Positions 38,199-46,883 of a stretch of DNA of 64,000 nucleotides are shown here, one piece after another. The notes under the pieces were generated by a model. That model was not told where the DNA came from and ran no database searches. It saw only the letters and a program-made list of their open reading frames with translations. The translations under genes and the position numbers were made by a program. This DNA is from Aciduliprofundum sp. MAR08-339 (GTDB taxonomy: Archaea; Thermoplasmatota; Thermoplasmata; Thermoplasmatales; Aciduliprofundaceae), in assembly GCF_000327505.1 (NCBI RefSeq), contig NC_019942.1, positions 310,001-374,000 of the forward strand, written 5' to 3'. Numbering within the stretch: position 1 is the stretch's first letter; every line of letters starts with the position of its first letter.

Positions 38199-38900
38199 AT
38201 GGCAAGCAGAAGAGCGGAAAGGGCCGCTGCCAGGAGAATTCGTGATAAATGGAGATCAAAGGTATGGTACACCATAATAGCACCGGAGACATTTAGTTCA
38301 AAGGAGATCGGTATGACTCCAGCGAACGATCCGGAAAAGGTAATTGGCAGAATTGCAGAATCAACCCTATACGATCTCACGGGCGATTTTAAGAAGATGC
38401 ACGTTAAACTCTATTTCAAGATCAACAGAATTCAGGGCACAAACGCATATACAAGATTCATAGGCCACGACATGACCAACGATTACATACGCCGCATGGT
38501 GAGGAGGAGACGCAGCAGGATAGATGCCATATTCCCCGTTCTCACTGCAGATGGTTACAAGATAAGGGTCAAGGTAATCGCCGTTCCAGATAGGAGAATT
38601 AAGAGTTCAATAAAGAGTGAGTTGAGGAAGAAAATTTCTGAGTATCTTTTTGCAAAGGCCACAGAACTGACATTTTCCGAATATGTGAAGTATCTCCTCA
38701 GTGATGAGGTCAAAAGGGACCTTTCCAAGGCCCTGAAACCCATTTACCCCGTCCGCAGAATTGAGGTCCGCAAAACGGAAGTTCTGCACTTCCCGGAAGA
38801 GAAGGTCATTGAACTGGAGCGTGAGGAGGAAAAGAAGGAAATTGAAGTTGAAGCCCCTGAAGAAGTTTCGGAAGAGGTTGCAGAAGAAGAGGTTTCTTAA
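38199..38900 (+). CDS. rps3ae: Small ribosomal subunit protein eS1 (S3Ae)
   Basis: The 233-residue protein has the archaeal/eukaryal eS1 pattern: DKWRSKVWYTIIAP near the start, FKKMHVKLYFKI, FIGHDMTNDYIRRMVRRRRSR, and a Glu-rich C-terminal tail (EEVSEEVAEEEVS). It binds at the mRNA exit of the 30S subunit. AGGTGATT precedes the ATG and an AAAATTATTTAAAGG box (38150-38164) lies upstream. The tRNA-Met gene begins 2 nt after its stop, so the two are likely on one transcript. Confidence 0.96.
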   Translation: MASRRAERAAARRIRDKWRSKVWYTIIAPETFSSKEIGMTPANDPEKVIGRIAESTLYDLTGDFKKMHVKLYFKINRIQGTNAYTRFIGHDMTNDYIRRMVRRRRSRIDAIFPVLTADGYKIRVKVIAVPDRRIKSSIKSELRKKISEYLFAKATELTFSEYVKYLLSDEVKRDLSKALKPIYPVRRIEVRKTEVLHFPEEKVIELEREEEKKEIEVEAPEEVSEEVAEEEVS

Positions 38901-38902
38901 AC

Positions 38903-39008
38903 GCCGGGGTGGCTCAGCCTGGTGGAGCGTCGGACTCATAGGGTATTTAATCTCCACCTCCAAGCCTGAGAAATCCGAAGGTCCCGGGTTCAAACCCCGG
39001 CCCCGGCA
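38903..39008 (+). tRNA. Elongator tRNA-Met (CAT) with a 32-nt intron
   Basis: The acceptor arms GCCGGGG (38903-38909) and CCCCGGC (39001-39007) pair fully, with A as discriminator; CCA is not encoded. The anticodon stem is TCGGA/TCCGA with loop CTCATAA. An intron at 38941-38972 sits after A37, the canonical place. CTCA in the exon pairs with TGAG at the intron end, forming the 4-bp helix of a bulge-helix-bulge cut by the archaeal splicing endonuclease. The first pair is G-C and no run of three GC pairs marks the anticodon stem as initiator, so I call it elongator. Confidence 0.93.
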
Positions 39009-39009
39009 C

Positions 39010-39345
39010 TCAGAGCATGTATATTATACCTCTCCATCCAAAACTGGCAACCATTAGGGCTATGAAAAACATAAGGAATCCCGTGAGAAGGATGAAAAGA
39101 CTCTCTCTCCAGGATACGTTGTAAATTTTGTCAGGATCCTCAATATCTTCAACATCAACCTCGGCGGATTTGAATATCCTCTTTGTTCTGAACCTGAGAA
39201 GGTTTATGGTAGGGCTCGTTGAAAAGGCCCCAATAAGCATTACTGCCAGTCCAACAATCATAACGAGGTATGGTGTGATTATCAGGCCTATTACCGTGAG
39301 AATCGAATACTTCACGAGGGATTTCACAAACTCGTTCCAGTTCAT
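39010..39345 (-). CDS. Small membrane protein of unknown function
   Basis: The 111-residue protein has three to four hydrophobic segments (YSILTVIGLIITPYLVMIVG, LAVMLIGAF, LFILLTGFLMFFIALMVASF) with a charged loop (FRTKRIFKSAEVDVEDIED) between them. No family is recognised. It converges head-on with the tRNA gene, ending 1 nt from it. It is a single gene. Confidence 0.6.
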   Translation of the reverse strand: MNWNEFVKSLVKYSILTVIGLIITPYLVMIVGLAVMLIGAFSTSPTINLLRFRTKRIFKSAEVDVEDIEDPDKIYNVSWRESLFILLTGFLMFFIALMVASFGWRGIIYML

Positions 39346-39392
39346 CGTTTCATCATGCTCCTATGAAATTTAATTCTTTGGAAGTTGGGAAA

Positions 39393-40544
39393 TCAACCGC
39401 GGATTATCCTGACATCCACCCCTGCATCTTCAAGTATTTTCCGTGAATCATCACCGATATTCTTAACCTCAACAACGTCCACACCACGGTCTATCAGGGA
39501 TAGGGCCGCCTTAACCCCGCGCTTCTTTGAAAGCCCAAACCCGGGATTCTTCATACGCTCAATTTTCTCCCTTCTTCCTTCCAAAATAAGGAATATATCA
39601 AAATAGGGAGCTGAGCCAAAAACCCTTGCAAGTGAACCATCCTCATTAACGGGTCTCGCCATAAGCATCTCGGATTTCTCTGGCTCGATGTGCACCATCA
39701 CATGGTCCACAATCTCCAGGGCTCTTACCCTTATTTCCACATCATCTGCAATTTTGTGGGCCCTATCCACATCAAGCCCCTCCGGAACGAGGATCACCAG
39801 TTCAACCATCAAAAACGGGCCAGAGCGCCTGGCCTTTACCTCCTTCACCCCCTTCACCCTGGGAACTGAGAGCACAGCATTTTTTATTCTCTCAATGTCC
39901 TTCTCACTCACCCCCGCATCCATCAGGGCCAGGGCAGAATCACGAAAATTCTCGTATCCTGCGTAAAACACGAATAGGGAAAGGATTATTCCAACAGCAC
40001 CTTCCACGTAGGGAATGTGGAAGATTGAAGACACGAATCCAAATAGAACGAGAAATGCAGAGAGAATATCCATTTTTGTCTCGGTGGCATTGGCCATAAG
40101 GGCCTGAGATCTCGTTCTCTCTGCAGCCCTGAACTGGTACCTGTAAAGAAAATAGGATGTGATTATGGCAACCGCAATCATGGAAATTCCAAGCCAATCG
40201 TTGGTCACATTTGAAACTTCTGAGAGTAGTCGGTTTAAACTCTCAGATAATATCTCAAATCCCAGGAAGAAGATGAACAAACTTGCAAATAGAGCCGCAA
40301 GATTTTCCGCCTTGTAATAGCCAAATGGAAACTTCTCACTCTCCGGCTTTTGGGCTATTTTGAGCCCAAACCACGCAGCCATTATGGGAACTATGTCTGA
40401 AAAGCTGTGAAAAGAATCTGCAAGTATAACAACGGAGTTGGTGAGCATGGCCACGGCAAGCTTTCCCAGAGCGAGAAAAAAGGTAACTACAGTCACATTC
40501 CGTGCTACCCTCTCACCATCAACAAGCTCGTTCAATAACATCAC
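39393..40544 (-). CDS. Cation diffusion facilitator transporter fused to a NifX/NifB-like domain
   Basis: A normal CDF body (~1-285) exports divalent metals by proton exchange: metal-site Asp/His in LADSFHSFSDIVP (~37-49), the second site in NATETKMDILSA (~155), and a cytoplasmic metal-sensing domain (VPRVKGVKEVKARR). The last ~95 residues (MARPVNEDGSLARVFGSAPYF to LEDAGVDVRIIRG) match the dinitrogenase FeMo-cofactor/NifX-NifB fold, which binds metal clusters or cofactors. The fusion is uncommon and may add metal sensing. The metal is not known. Confidence 0.85.
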   Translation of the reverse strand: MMLLNELVDGERVARNVTVVTFFLALGKLAVAMLTNSVVILADSFHSFSDIVPIMAAWFGLKIAQKPESEKFPFGYYKAENLAALFASLFIFFLGFEILSESLNRLLSEVSNVTNDWLGISMIAVAIITSYFLYRYQFRAAERTRSQALMANATETKMDILSAFLVLFGFVSSIFHIPYVEGAVGIILSLFVFYAGYENFRDSALALMDAGVSEKDIERIKNAVLSVPRVKGVKEVKARRSGPFLMVELVILVPEGLDVDRAHKIADDVEIRVRALEIVDHVMVHIEPEKSEMLMARPVNEDGSLARVFGSAPYFDIFLILEGRREKIERMKNPGFGLSKKRGVKAALSLIDRGVDVVEVKNIGDDSRKILEDAGVDVRIIRG

Positions 40545-40588
40545 CTGATTCTAAGCATAGGATACGGGTACTTATAACTTTTCAAAAC

Positions 40589-41803
40589 TCAGTCCCCAAC
40601 GAACACCAGAGGGGCCAAGAGAAGAACTAAGAATCCAACCAGGGCAAGGGCTGAGCCCACACCAAATAGGTCTGCAAAAAACCCCATAAACACGGACAGG
40701 GATGCAGCTATTATGGTCTTTGTCTGTGATTCAACACTAAGGCCAGAAGCCATAACCCTGCTCTTTATACGTTCTGCAATGTATCCAACGTTCATGGGCC
40801 TGCGCAGGTTTTGAAGCACATATATAAGCAAAAACAGGAGTATGGAGAGTACAAGCAGGTTCCAGTGATAAAATGCTCCTGCAAGAAGTATGGTCACCGC
40901 ACCAAGTATCAGAGTTACATTTATGGCCCTTGCCAGATTTCCAACGCGCTTTACTATTCTGTAGGCATTGCGGGAAGCGTATGAATTCATAAGATAGATG
41001 AAGAAATAAACCACTCCGATCACCACTGCTGTTCTCTTATCCTGTCCGAGGTACATAAAAATGGGGAGGGACAGGGCAAATACCTTCAAAACAGCCTGCA
41101 GATAATCCTTTACAGCCTCATAGGAACCGGAGAACAGTGAAGAATTTAAAATGGCCCTAAGAGCAACCTTATCTTTCAACATATTCTTGAAATCTGATAT
41201 TGTTCCCCTGAACTGCCTCATAACCCTTCCCCTGCCGAGTTCCCTCATTATCTCGCCATCCAAAATCCTCGGATACGTGGCCAGATTTATAAAGTTGAGA
41301 ATGTAGGGGATTATTGTTATTATGAATATGTCCCTGTAATTTCCTGTGTAAAATACAATTAATCCCGCCAGCAGAGCATTTAGAGCCGACCCAAGCTGAG
41401 AGAACGAACGGGTGGCACCATAGTACTCAACCTTTCTATCAGATATACCCTTTATTTTCAGATACTCCAAAATCATTGCCTTGTGTGTGCCTGTCCTGTA
41501 AGCATCACCGAGGGCGTAGAGAACCATTGCAAGGGCGAATAGCCAGAAACTGGAGAAGAGGAAGAATATGGAAAAGGATACCATGTAGGAGAGCATACTC
41601 ATAAGCATTGACCTGCGACGACCCATGGCATCTGCATACACCCCCGTGGGGATTTCGAGAATATACACAGATACCTGCTTTATTGCTATCAAAACACCTA
41701 TTTCTGTGAAATCAAGCCCCGCACCAAGAAAAAACAGGAGGATGAAGGGTTCAAATAATCTCAGATTCTTCAAAAACCCGTAGGCGGCAAACTTGTGGAA
41801 CAT
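40589..41803 (-). CDS. MFS transporter
   Basis: The ~404-residue protein has 12 hydrophobic segments. It opens MFHKFAAYGFLKNLRLFEPF and has the loop 2-3 signature GVYADAMGRRRSM, plus EIPTG on helix 2 as in the YxlH/tetracycline-type exporters. An earlier in-frame TTG (41842) is less likely than the ATG at 41803. A TTAAATAATT box lies at ~41847. Its substrate cannot be read from sequence. It has no operon partner. Confidence 0.83.
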   Translation of the reverse strand: MFHKFAAYGFLKNLRLFEPFILLFFLGAGLDFTEIGVLIAIKQVSVYILEIPTGVYADAMGRRRSMLMSMLSYMVSFSIFFLFSSFWLFALAMVLYALGDAYRTGTHKAMILEYLKIKGISDRKVEYYGATRSFSQLGSALNALLAGLIVFYTGNYRDIFIITIIPYILNFINLATYPRILDGEIMRELGRGRVMRQFRGTISDFKNMLKDKVALRAILNSSLFSGSYEAVKDYLQAVLKVFALSLPIFMYLGQDKRTAVVIGVVYFFIYLMNSYASRNAYRIVKRVGNLARAINVTLILGAVTILLAGAFYHWNLLVLSILLFLLIYVLQNLRRPMNVGYIAERIKSRVMASGLSVESQTKTIIAASLSVFMGFFADLFGVGSALALVGFLVLLLAPLVFVGD

Positions 41804-41858
41804 CCTGTCCTTGGGTATCAATGCATGACAATGCAAAGGCAATTATTTAATCTTTACC

Positions 41859-42257
41859 TCAGAGCCAGAGATAAAAATCAACCACCTTCCGTATATCCTC
41901 ATGGGCTCTTTTCTTTTTCAGTAAATTTCTCAAACTCTTGTTCTCTCCAAGTTTTCCCGCAAGCACAATCGCCAGACCTCTGTTCTCCTTCACGTATGTA
42001 TGGGACCTGTACCTCACTGATGCCCATTTCCCCTCAAGTTCAAACATCTCGGCAAGTAGAGCATCAATTTCATTTCTCAGAGTTTCAACCCTCTCATTCT
42101 TGGATTCTTTTTCCCACCGCTCTGTAAGGGCCTTAAGTACCACTTCCTCCTCTGGAAGGTTGTAAATGGAGGATACCTCTCTTATTATCGCAGAGGTCCT
42201 TTTATCAATCCTGAACTTTTTCCTTTTTAATTTTCCCGCCCTGAAGGTAATCTCCAT
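41859..42257 (-). CDS. Coiled-coil protein with possible ribbon-helix-helix start, second of a pair
   Basis: No family is recognised. The first ~50 residues (MEITFRAGKLKRKKFRIDK, then TSAIIREVSSIYNLPEEEVV) have the strand-helix-helix pattern of small RHH DNA binders; the rest (~50-132) is a basic/acidic helical region. It overlaps the preceding gene by 53 nt in another frame, so both depend on the same mRNA. It may be a partner of that protein. Confidence 0.55.
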   Translation of the reverse strand: MEITFRAGKLKRKKFRIDKRTSAIIREVSSIYNLPEEEVVLKALTERWEKESKNERVETLRNEIDALLAEMFELEGKWASVRYRSHTYVKENRGLAIVLAGKLGENKSLRNLLKKKRAHEDIRKVVDFYLWL

Positions 42258-42555
42258 TTCCTCTCATCTCCTCAAGAAGGCTTCTGTTCTCCATATCAAG
42301 TTCATCTATCCAGATGGACATTCTCTCCTGATCCATTCGGGCCCTCTCACAAAACTCTGTGAGTTCTGCTATCTCATTCTTCATTTTCCTTATTCTATCC
42401 TCAATCTCCATTTTCCTCCTCAAAAGCGCTTCCTCGTCGTTCATTTCAAGATACCTCTTGAGAGATACCACCCTCTCATAGATAAACCTGTTCAAATCAT
42501 CCTCCCTCATATTACGAATCCTCTCAAACACATCCTTTGGAACCTCTACCTCCAT
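42205..42555 (-). CDS. Coiled-coil protein with possible ribbon-helix-helix start, first of a pair
   Basis: The 116-residue protein begins MEVEVPKDVFERIRNM, then LNRFIYERVVSLKRYL, a strand-helix-helix pattern like RHH regulators, followed by a long charged coiled coil (NDEEALLRRKMEIEDRIRKM onward). The ATG at 42555 has AAAGGTGGT ahead of it. Two perfect 12-bp palindromes lie directly upstream (42564-42595), as would suit self-regulation. I cannot name a function. Confidence 0.55.
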   Translation of the reverse strand: MEVEVPKDVFERIRNMREDDLNRFIYERVVSLKRYLEMNDEEALLRRKMEIEDRIRKMKNEIAELTEFCERARMDQERMSIWIDELDMENRSLLEEMRGNGDYLQGGKIKKEKVQD

Positions 42556-42563
42556 AGGGACCA

Positions 42564-42595
42564 CCTTTTAAAAGGAGCCATCAGCCCGATCGGGC
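42564..42595. promoter_or_regulatory. Two adjacent perfect 12-bp palindromes
   Basis: CCTTTTAAAAGG (42564-42575) and GCCCGATCGGGC (42584-42595) are each fully self-complementary and lie 8 nt apart, directly before the paired coiled-coil genes. The first overlaps the ribosome site and could also be a box A. The second looks like an operator. The plus-strand pyrophosphatase gene starts 102 nt away on the other side. Confidence 0.5.
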
Positions 42596-42696
42596 GATTG
42601 TGGTGGGCCCCATCACCTAGTTTCACCAATAAATTATGGTATAAATAATTAACCCAAAAACGTGAAAATAAAATACGATGAGAGCATTGAGAGCCC

Positions 42697-43209
42697 ATGA
42701 AACCTGGAGAGAACCCGCCGGAAGATATTTACGTTTTCATAGAGGTGCCCAAGGGGAGCAATATAAAGTGTGAGTATGATTTTGAAATGAATGTGATAAA
42801 GGTGGATAGGGTACTCCACACAGCATCATTTTACCCCTTCAACTACGGGTTCATACCCGAAACCCTTGAGGAGGACAACGACCCCATTGATTGCCTTATC
42901 ATATCCTACGATTCATTTCCCCACGGAGTGATCGTCAAAGCCGTACCCATAGGAATGCTTGTGACAGAGGACGAGCACGGGCCAGACAGAAAGATTCTGG
43001 CCGTACCTCACCCAGACGTGGATCCAAGGAGTGCCGAGGTTAGGAGCATAGAGGACCTATCCCCGAGCATACTTGATCAGATTCAGCACTTTTTTGAACA
43101 TTACAAGGAACTTGAGAAGAACAAGTGGGTCCGCATAATAGGATTTGAAGGGGTTGACGAGGCAAAGAGGGCCATAACGAGAGCCATTGAGAGAAGAGGG
43201 AAAAAATAA
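42697..43209 (+). CDS. ppa: Inorganic pyrophosphatase
   Basis: The soluble family I enzyme of 170 residues hydrolyses pyrophosphate. The active-site signature is EEDNDPIDCLIIS (~62-74, usual DGDPxDVLV), with earlier FIEVPKGSNIKCEYDF and YPFNYGFIPETL. GGTATAAATAATT (42638-42650) is the promoter box, leaving a ~30-nt leader. It is followed by a zinc-ribbon gene. Confidence 0.94.
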   Translation: MKPGENPPEDIYVFIEVPKGSNIKCEYDFEMNVIKVDRVLHTASFYPFNYGFIPETLEEDNDPIDCLIISYDSFPHGVIVKAVPIGMLVTEDEHGPDRKILAVPHPDVDPRSAEVRSIEDLSPSILDQIQHFFEHYKELEKNKWVRIIGFEGVDEAKRAITRAIERRGKK

Positions 43210-43233
43210 ATATTCAAACACCCCTATCCCACC

Positions 43234-43431
43234 GTGGTCAAGATAAAAATATGCCCCGTGTGTGGAAGCACGAGAATTCACTACGTGGCCGGGATGGTCA
43301 CGGGGGAGAAATTTAAATGTGAAAATTGTGGGTATATTGGCTCTCTTGTTGTGGAGATAGAGGAGGATGAATATGAAGATTGGCTTCGGGAGAGGAAGAG
43401 AGATGGAAGTGGAGATAAAGGCAAAGATTGA
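43234..43431 (+). CDS. Small zinc-ribbon protein
   Basis: The 65-residue protein holds one zinc ribbon: CPVCGS at residues 7-10 and CENCGYIG at ~29-32, followed by an acidic and then basic tail (EIEEDEYEDWLRERKRDG). It starts with GTG at 43234. Its last 29 nt overlap the CYTH gene. No specific function can be given; such proteins often bind nucleic acids. Confidence 0.65.
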   Translation: MVKIKICPVCGSTRIHYVAGMVTGEKFKCENCGYIGSLVVEIEEDEYEDWLRERKRDGSGDKGKD

Positions 43432-43909
43432 TGACTCTGGCGAATTTGAAAAAATATTGAACTACCTGGGGGCCAGGTTTCTGAGAGAGGTCGTGGAGGA
43501 GGACCTGTACTTCAACCATCCATGCAGGGATTTCGCCCAGACGGATGAGGCCCTTCGCATAAGAAGTGATGGAACGCTCACCTACAAGGGACCAAAAGTG
43601 GATAGGGATACAAAGAGCCGAGAGGAGATCAACCTGAGAATAGGAGGGGTGCAGGACGCCCGATCTCTGCTTGAAAAACTTGGATTCAGATTTGTTGCCT
43701 CCGTGAGGAAGAGAAGAAAATATTATTCTCTGGGAGAGGTTACAATATGCGTTGATGATGTGGAGAATCTGGGAAATTTTGTGGAGATTGAATGCATAGG
43801 AGAGTATGACCCGTGCAGGGATAGAGTTCTTTCCCTTGCTAAACAACTGGAAATAGAGAGGTTCATCACTAAATCCTATCTGGAAATGCTTCTTGAAAAA
43901 GAGAAATGA
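43403..43909 (+). CDS. CYTH domain protein (class IV adenylate cyclase-like/triphosphatase)
   Basis: The 168-residue protein begins MEVEIKAKIDD, the ExExK signature of CYTH enzymes, and continues with ALRIRSDGTLTYKGPK, YYSLGEVTICVDDVENLGNFVEIE and a late Lys/Arg set (RFITKSYLEM). CYTH proteins form a tunnel that binds triphosphates; members make cAMP or hydrolyse ThTP or tripolyphosphate. Archaeal members have unclear substrates. The start at 43403 follows AGAGGAAG; earlier in-frame ATGs would extend into the zinc-ribbon gene. Confidence 0.87.
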   Translation: MEVEIKAKIDDSGEFEKILNYLGARFLREVVEEDLYFNHPCRDFAQTDEALRIRSDGTLTYKGPKVDRDTKSREEINLRIGGVQDARSLLEKLGFRFVASVRKRRKYYSLGEVTICVDDVENLGNFVEIECIGEYDPCRDRVLSLAKQLEIERFITKSYLEMLLEKEK

Positions 43910-43919
43910 GGTGGTGTGA

Positions 43920-45032
43920 ATGAAAGAAAGAATTTTTGCAATTTTCCTGCTGCTGATCCTGATGCTCTCCTTAGTTACCGATGCTGGGGCTTCGTCCCCT
44001 GGGCATGGATACCTCTGGTCCCTCAACATTGAAAAGGATCTAAAAGATGAAAATTTCACTGGAGTGGCGAGGGGAACAAGGGTTATGGGCCTATACCTGG
44101 AGCATCCAAAGATGCAGGGGGATATGTACAACTGCTCATTCTCCGGGATACTTTATTCAAACACCTACCTGAACGGAAAATTGAACATGGTTCGGTTATC
44201 ACAAAATATGGTATGGAAAAATTTAATCGTTCAAAGATGGATAAATTACGAGGGATACTTTCTCCTTGTCAGATACAATACAACGCACAACGGCAAAACT
44301 CAGAATTTTTACGGGATAAAGGCAATTGGCATACGCATTTACACAAAGCAACCTGAGAGGGCCCGCGGCGAGATTATTTATACCATGCCCATCGCAGGTA
44401 GAGTTGTAGAGAGAAATGACTATTCCTTGAAGTACGATATATATCTGGGGATAAACTACTCAAAGCCCGTTCCATACATACCCGTTGGGCAGGATGAGAA
44501 CGTGAGTTATTATACCAACGCAAATTTCTATGGAAATATAGTTGCAGGCGGTGTTGGGTATTCGAAAATTAACAATATAACCTCAAACTTGAATAGGACC
44601 ATAAGTAAAAAAATATCCGGGAGCGTCCAGATGAAGGTTCAGATGGAGACAAGGGATAATATCATAAGAAGGTCCGGAATAATAGAACTCCTTCCCATGG
44701 AGATTGGAATGATGAGCGCAGGCATTATCTATCACCCTAATGATACATTCTACGGTGCAATACTCTTTGCAACAATGCTCCAAGATAAGGGCATAATGGA
44801 TAACGGTTCATATAAAAAAATAACCCTCTCAAAATACACGTTCGGAATGAGAGAGTATCCATCCAAGAGTGTGTCCAGGGAGGAAATCCTGAATTTGAGG
44901 GAAATAGGCCCTGAAAGAGGGAATTTGAACACCTTTGAAATTTATATCGCCACAGGCATACCTCTTTTCCTATCCCTATTGCTCATAGCATCCGGGTTCA
45001 AGGCCAGGAGGGATCATAGAGGGACCACATAG
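43920..45032 (+). CDS. Secreted, C-terminally anchored protein of unknown function
   Basis: The 370-residue protein has a cleavable-looking signal peptide (ERIFAIFLLLILMLSLVTDAGA), a beta-rich outer part with many N-glycosylation sites (NFTG, NCSF, NTTHN, NYSK, NLNRT) and a C-terminal membrane helix (IATGIPLFLSLLLIASGF) followed by a basic stop (KARRDHRG). No domain is recognised. GGTGGTGTGA precedes the ATG. It converges with the PIN-ATPase gene, overlapping by 19 nt. Confidence 0.65.
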   Translation: MKERIFAIFLLLILMLSLVTDAGASSPGHGYLWSLNIEKDLKDENFTGVARGTRVMGLYLEHPKMQGDMYNCSFSGILYSNTYLNGKLNMVRLSQNMVWKNLIVQRWINYEGYFLLVRYNTTHNGKTQNFYGIKAIGIRIYTKQPERARGEIIYTMPIAGRVVERNDYSLKYDIYLGINYSKPVPYIPVGQDENVSYYTNANFYGNIVAGGVGYSKINNITSNLNRTISKKISGSVQMKVQMETRDNIIRRSGIIELLPMEIGMMSAGIIYHPNDTFYGAILFATMLQDKGIMDNGSYKKITLSKYTFGMREYPSKSVSREEILNLREIGPERGNLNTFEIYIATGIPLFLSLLLIASGFKARRDHRGTT

Positions 45033-46807
45033 ATAATTTCTCCCTTCCTCAGGGCCTCCATCACCTTCTTTCCGTTGGCCGTGCTCTTTCGCAGATTTAT
45101 GTAACCCTCACGGGACACGGTGACATCAAAGAGCCTATGAGTGTCCGCGAATACAGAGACCTTGGAGTGAGCCAGGTGCTCTCCCACATGCAGCCGGATT
45201 GTCTTTTTCTTCATCTCCACCTCAACCTCAATCCTCTCCACACTTGCTCTCTCACTTCCAAGGGGCTCCACATCAAGGGATATGCCGAGAAGTTCCTCAA
45301 TATCCGCGATTCTCTTGCCCCTCTTTCCTATGACGGAGGATATGGCTGGGGAGGGCACATATATCTTAGCCCGATTATCGCTCACCACCCTTGCCTTCAC
45401 CCTAAGCCCTGGGAAGAGTTTGCGCATCTCCTCCTCTATGCCCCTGGCTGCAAGTTTGTATATTCCCTTTTCCTCCTCCTTCACGGGCACGACGACTATC
45501 TGCTCACCAAAGGAATAAACCTCGTAAAGTAGTTTTTCCTCCTCAATATCCCTCACCTCTATGACCGGTCTGGCAAGGTCCTCCTCGTGCATGCCGCTGG
45601 GCACCTTGACGGTGTAGCGGAGGGTGAGAACCTGGGCAATTGAACCCTTTTCTATGTGTATTATGGTATCCACTATCTGGGGAATGACACCAAGCTCAAC
45701 CCGTCCTATGAAGCGCTGCAAGGCGTCTATCGCACGGGTTGCATGCACCACCCCCACCATTCCCACTCCTGCCAGGCGAAGATCCGTGAACACCTTGAAA
45801 TCTGATGTTGTGCGCATCTCGTCAAATATGGTATAATCCGGGCGAACGAGGAGAAGTATATCTCCAGTTTTCTCCATACTTCCCTCCAGGGCCGTGTACT
45901 GCGTTATTTCATCTTTCAGAATCAAATCTCGTGGCTTCTCCATGGTCTTGACTATCTTGTTGAGGGAGGCGTAATATTCCGCAATGGCCTGAACGAATGT
46001 GCTCTTTCCAGCGCCGGGAGAGCCGGAAACCAGTATGCCCTCTGCCCGCTCCTCAATTCTCCTCCTCAGCTTCTCGCTTATATTGTAATCCTCAAGTGCC
46101 AATTTCACAATCGGACGAACTGCCGTTATCTCCATGGCATCCGAGAATGGAGCACGGGTTATGGCTATGCGATATTCCCTCAACTGCACCACGGTAGCCC
46201 CCTTCATATCCATCTCAATGAAGGACCTCTCATCTCTCCTGGCCCTCTCAACAATGTCGTAGGCGATCTCCTCAACCTCCTCCGGGCTTATGCTCTCCCT
46301 TATCCTCACCAGTTTGAATTCCCCAGGTTTCCCACGCTTGGCAAAGGCACCCACATCTGCCTTTATGTGCACGCTCATCGTCTCCGAGGTGAAGAAATCC
46401 TCAATCCTCATTTTTACAATCTTCTTCTGTTCCAAATAAATAACGGGTATGCCCTTGATCTCCGCAATGTGCCTCTGCACGGAATCTCCAGTAACAAGAG
46501 TCGCACCACTTTGCGAGGCGCATTCCCTTATGATGTTGTCTATTTCACCTTCTCTTGCACGGCGGATCTGCCACTCCTCAGGCCGGGAGCCACAGAATAC
46601 AAGATTTATACCCCTCTGCTCGCAGACCTCACGGATTTTCTTCAAATCGCTCAGAGCAGAAAAGCCGATGCTCATACCCCGATTGGCTTGGTGTTCAACC
46701 TCTGAAATTATGGCTTCGGGAATGATTATTTCCTCCACTTCCTCACTCTGCAGGAACTCAAGGAATCTCCCATCAACTATAACGCTCGTGTCTGGAACCA
46801 GCTTCAT
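45014..46807 (-). CDS. PIN domain + PilT-like ATPase + KH domain protein
   Basis: The 597-residue archaeal protein has an N-terminal PIN nuclease-like domain (LVPDTSVIVDGRFLEFL, with Asp and Glu ligands; 1-130), a secretion-type ATPase core with Walker A GSPGAGKSTF (~265) and DYTIFDEMRTTSDF (~335), then a KH RNA-binding domain (YVPSPAISSVIGKRGKRI, ~475). This known archaeal family (COG1855) is presumed to act on RNA; its exact job is open. It is single, with no toxin-antitoxin partner. Confidence 0.9.
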   Translation of the reverse strand: MKLVPDTSVIVDGRFLEFLQSEEVEEIIIPEAIISEVEHQANRGMSIGFSALSDLKKIREVCEQRGINLVFCGSRPEEWQIRRAREGEIDNIIRECASQSGATLVTGDSVQRHIAEIKGIPVIYLEQKKIVKMRIEDFFTSETMSVHIKADVGAFAKRGKPGEFKLVRIRESISPEEVEEIAYDIVERARRDERSFIEMDMKGATVVQLREYRIAITRAPFSDAMEITAVRPIVKLALEDYNISEKLRRRIEERAEGILVSGSPGAGKSTFVQAIAEYYASLNKIVKTMEKPRDLILKDEITQYTALEGSMEKTGDILLLVRPDYTIFDEMRTTSDFKVFTDLRLAGVGMVGVVHATRAIDALQRFIGRVELGVIPQIVDTIIHIEKGSIAQVLTLRYTVKVPSGMHEEDLARPVIEVRDIEEEKLLYEVYSFGEQIVVVPVKEEEKGIYKLAARGIEEEMRKLFPGLRVKARVVSDNRAKIYVPSPAISSVIGKRGKRIADIEELLGISLDVEPLGSERASVERIEVEVEMKKKTIRLHVGEHLAHSKVSVFADTHRLFDVTVSREGYINLRKSTANGKKVMEALRKGEIIYVVPL

Positions 46808-46883
46808 ATATTTGAAAAGTTGTGCTATTATTTAAACCATTTCTAAGAAAATAATTTATATCTGCGGGAACATCACGGGGAGA

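Noticed and set aside
45014-46807. PIN-ATPase-KH gene as a toxin of a toxin-antitoxin pair
   Set aside because: The PIN domain is part of a long conserved archaeal ATPase with no small antitoxin gene next to it.
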